Of a stretch of 6,374 bases of DNA, positions 5,312 to 6,374 are shown piece after piece. Below the pieces are notes generated by a model. That model saw only the letters and a program-made list of their open reading frames with translations, was not told where the DNA came from and did no database searches. Numbering within the stretch: the first letter of the stretch is position 1; each line of letters starts with the position of its first letter. Source of the DNA: Actinomycetota bacterium (GTDB taxonomy: Bacteria > Actinomycetota > Thermoleophilia > Gaiellales > Gaiellaceae); NCBI GenBank assembly GCA_013811645.1, contig JACCUU010000006.1, forward strand, positions 1 through 6,374, in the 5' to 3' direction. Both the position numbers and the translations under genes were made by a program.

Positions 5312-5785
5312 ATGTGCTTCTCTAGGGGAGTGTCGGATTTGCTCACCATCGGTGAGGTGTCACGTCGTAGCGGCGTAGCCGCATCGGCGCTGCGCTTCTA
5401 CGAGCAACGGGAGCTCATCGATTCCGAGCGGCCGGGCTCGGGCCACCGTCGCTATCCACGAACCGTTCTGCGCCGAATCGCCTTCATCGTCTTCGCCCAA
5501 CGCGTCGGGCTCACCCTCGAGGAGATCGGCGTCGAGCTCGCAAAGCTTCCGCGCGACCGAGCCCCGGGACGCCGCGACTGGTCACGCCTCTCGAGCGGCT
5601 GGGAAGCCCGCATCGACCGCCAGATCGCAGAGCTCGGCAGACTCAAGGCCGGGCTGACCGAGTGCATCGGCTGCGGGTGCCTCTCGCTCGACCGCTGCAA
5701 GCTCGCCAATCCCGGCGACCGCGTCGCCGGCCTCGGCCCCGGGCCGCGCTTCTGGCTGGGCGACACCCGGCGCACCGACGGCTAG
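5312..5785 (+). CDS. soxR: Redox-sensitive transcriptional activator SoxR
   Basis: This MerR-family dimeric regulator senses redox-active compounds through a [2Fe-2S] cluster, and its oxidised form activates promoters with 19-base spacers. The 157-residue protein (E. coli SoxR: 154) has the N-terminal winged helix-turn-helix starting L-L-T-I-G-E-V (10-16) with R-F-Y-E-Q (28-32), a dimerisation helix (about 90-115), and the cluster motif C118-x2-C121-x-C123-x5-C129 in C-I-G-C-G-C-L-S. The typical N-P-G-D-R (133-137) follows. All four cluster ligands are present, so it should be functional. The start is uncertain: ATG 5312 has no good Shine-Dalgarno; GTG 5330 gives the usual family N-terminus (151 aa) but its AGGGGAG overlaps the codon; TTG 5339 (148 aa) has that AGGGGAG 8 bases upstream. 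It is divergent from the DUF5519 operon across the SoxR box, and its stop is 2 bases from the end of the convergent gene. Confidence 0.95.
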   Translation: MCFSRGVSDLLTIGEVSRRSGVAASALRFYEQRELIDSERPGSGHRRYPRTVLRRIAFIVFAQRVGLTLEEIGVELAKLPRDRAPGRRDWSRLSSGWEARIDRQIAELGRLKAGLTECIGCGCLSLDRCKLANPGDRVAGLGPGPRFWLGDTRRTDG

Positions 5786-5787
5786 CG

Positions 5788-6374
5788 TCACGTGCGCGCC
5801 GATGGATGCAGCAGTGGCACGGCCGACTGCCAGCCGCTCCGCAAGAACGGAACGAGCGACGGCGGCGTGATCAGTAGCGCTTCGTCACCGTGCGGTCTCC
5901 GCCTCCTCTCCGCGTAGCCCGCCGGCGTCCAGCGAATCAGCGCGGAACCGAGAACGAGCCACGGCACATCCTGCGCCAGCACGAATGCGCCATCGGGAAG
6001 GTCGTCGATCAGCACTCGGTGGCGGAGTTGCTCCTTCGTTTCCAGGTCGACGCGCTCGGTGTGGAGCTGGATATCGATCGCATCTGCGCCGACCTGACCG
6101 GGATGGAGGTCGCGCCAGATCTCGCCGAAGCGCACGTAGTCCTCGCGGCGACAGAGCGCGCACGGCCGATGGCCCGCAGCCAACGCCGTCGCCTCGTCGA
6201 GGAAGAACAGCTCCGTGAACCCGGGCTGGAGGAGCGGGCTTCGACGCCAACCGCGGAACTCGAGCCGGCAGGCGATCCAGCGCTTCCCGTTGTAACGCCG
6301 GCGAATGCGTCCACTCTCGTCGTGGAGGCAGCCTCGATTGCCATAGACCAGGCCGCGGCTCGAATCCGCGATCA
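5788..6374 (-). CDS. Uncharacterised protein with Ada-like zinc-site motif, 5' partial
   Basis: The frame stays open from the stop at 5788 to the window edge, so the gene start lies beyond 6374. The visible 194 residues contain Y-N-G-K-R-W-I-A-C-R-L-E-F-R-G (27-41), then E-L-F-F-L-D-E-A-T-A-L-A-A-G-H-R-P-C-A-L-C-R-R (54-76). The second segment resembles the zinc-binding N-terminal domain of Ada, where F-F-x-x-x-x-E-A-x-x-A-G-x-R-P-C-x-x-C is typical. Cys35, Cys71, Cys74 and possibly Cys15 are candidate ligands. The rest includes D-L-P-D-G-A-F-V (about 130-137) and W-T-P-A-G-Y, with no recognised domain. I know similar proteins only as hypothetical proteins. A TTG at 6183 would give a shorter form but would cut into the zinc motif, so the long frame is preferred. 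It ends 2 bases from soxR, convergently. Function is unknown; nucleic-acid contact is only a guess from the Ada resemblance. Confidence 0.78.
   Translation of the reverse strand, partial: IADSSRGLVYGNRGCLHDESGRIRRRYNGKRWIACRLEFRGWRRSPLLQPGFTELFFLDEATALAAGHRPCALCRREDYVRFGEIWRDLHPGQVGADAIDIQLHTERVDLETKEQLRHRVLIDDLPDGAFVLAQDVPWLVLGSALIRWTPAGYAERRRRPHGDEALLITPPSLVPFLRSGWQSAVPLLHPSART

Noticed and set aside
5788..6183. Short form of the right-edge gene starting with TTG 6183
   Set aside because: It would begin in the middle of the Ada-like motif, and the frame stays open with conserved-looking sequence to the window edge.

Overview
The window is GC-rich, bacterial and densely coded. Most genes touch or overlap, several start with GTG, and third codon positions are dominated by G and C. 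Gene content (NIPSNAP protein, DUF5519/luciferase-domain protein, a stand-alone QueA-like protein, SoxR, a short secreted SGNH protein) suggests a high-GC actinobacterium, possibly of the Thermoleophilia. That placement is inference from style and content; there is no rRNA or other phylogenetic marker here. I see no mobile element, CRISPR array, tRNA or rRNA.

Left part (1-1814): a secreted SGNH/GDSL-type hydrolase reads rightwards. Its 3' end overlaps that of a leftward gene pair, a NIPSNAP-family protein followed by an O6-alkylguanine-DNA alkyltransferase (ogt), joined by a 4-base GTGA start/stop overlap. An AT-rich intergenic stretch separates this pair from the next gene, which diverges from it.

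Middle (1815-3131): a three-domain rhodanese sulfurtransferase closely resembling E. coli YnjE. Only its third domain keeps the catalytic cysteine, in a CGTGWR loop, and it has no signal peptide.

Right part (3173-5785), the most interesting: a leftward three-gene operon (DUF5519 protein, short-chain dehydrogenase, QueA-like protein) with TGATG and GTGA junctions lies divergent to soxR. SoxR keeps all four [2Fe-2S] cysteines. The space between soxR and the operon holds a near-canonical SoxR box inside a promoter with a 19-base spacer, which points leftwards into the operon. The sequence therefore predicts that oxidised SoxR switches on DUF5519-SDR-QueA-like in response to redox-active compounds. 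No member of the operon is an obvious classic SoxR target such as soxS or an efflux pump, and the QueA-like protein has lost several motifs of true QueA.

Right edge (5788-6374): the C-terminal 194 residues of an uncharacterised protein with an Ada-like CxxC zinc-site motif, convergent with soxR and running off the window.
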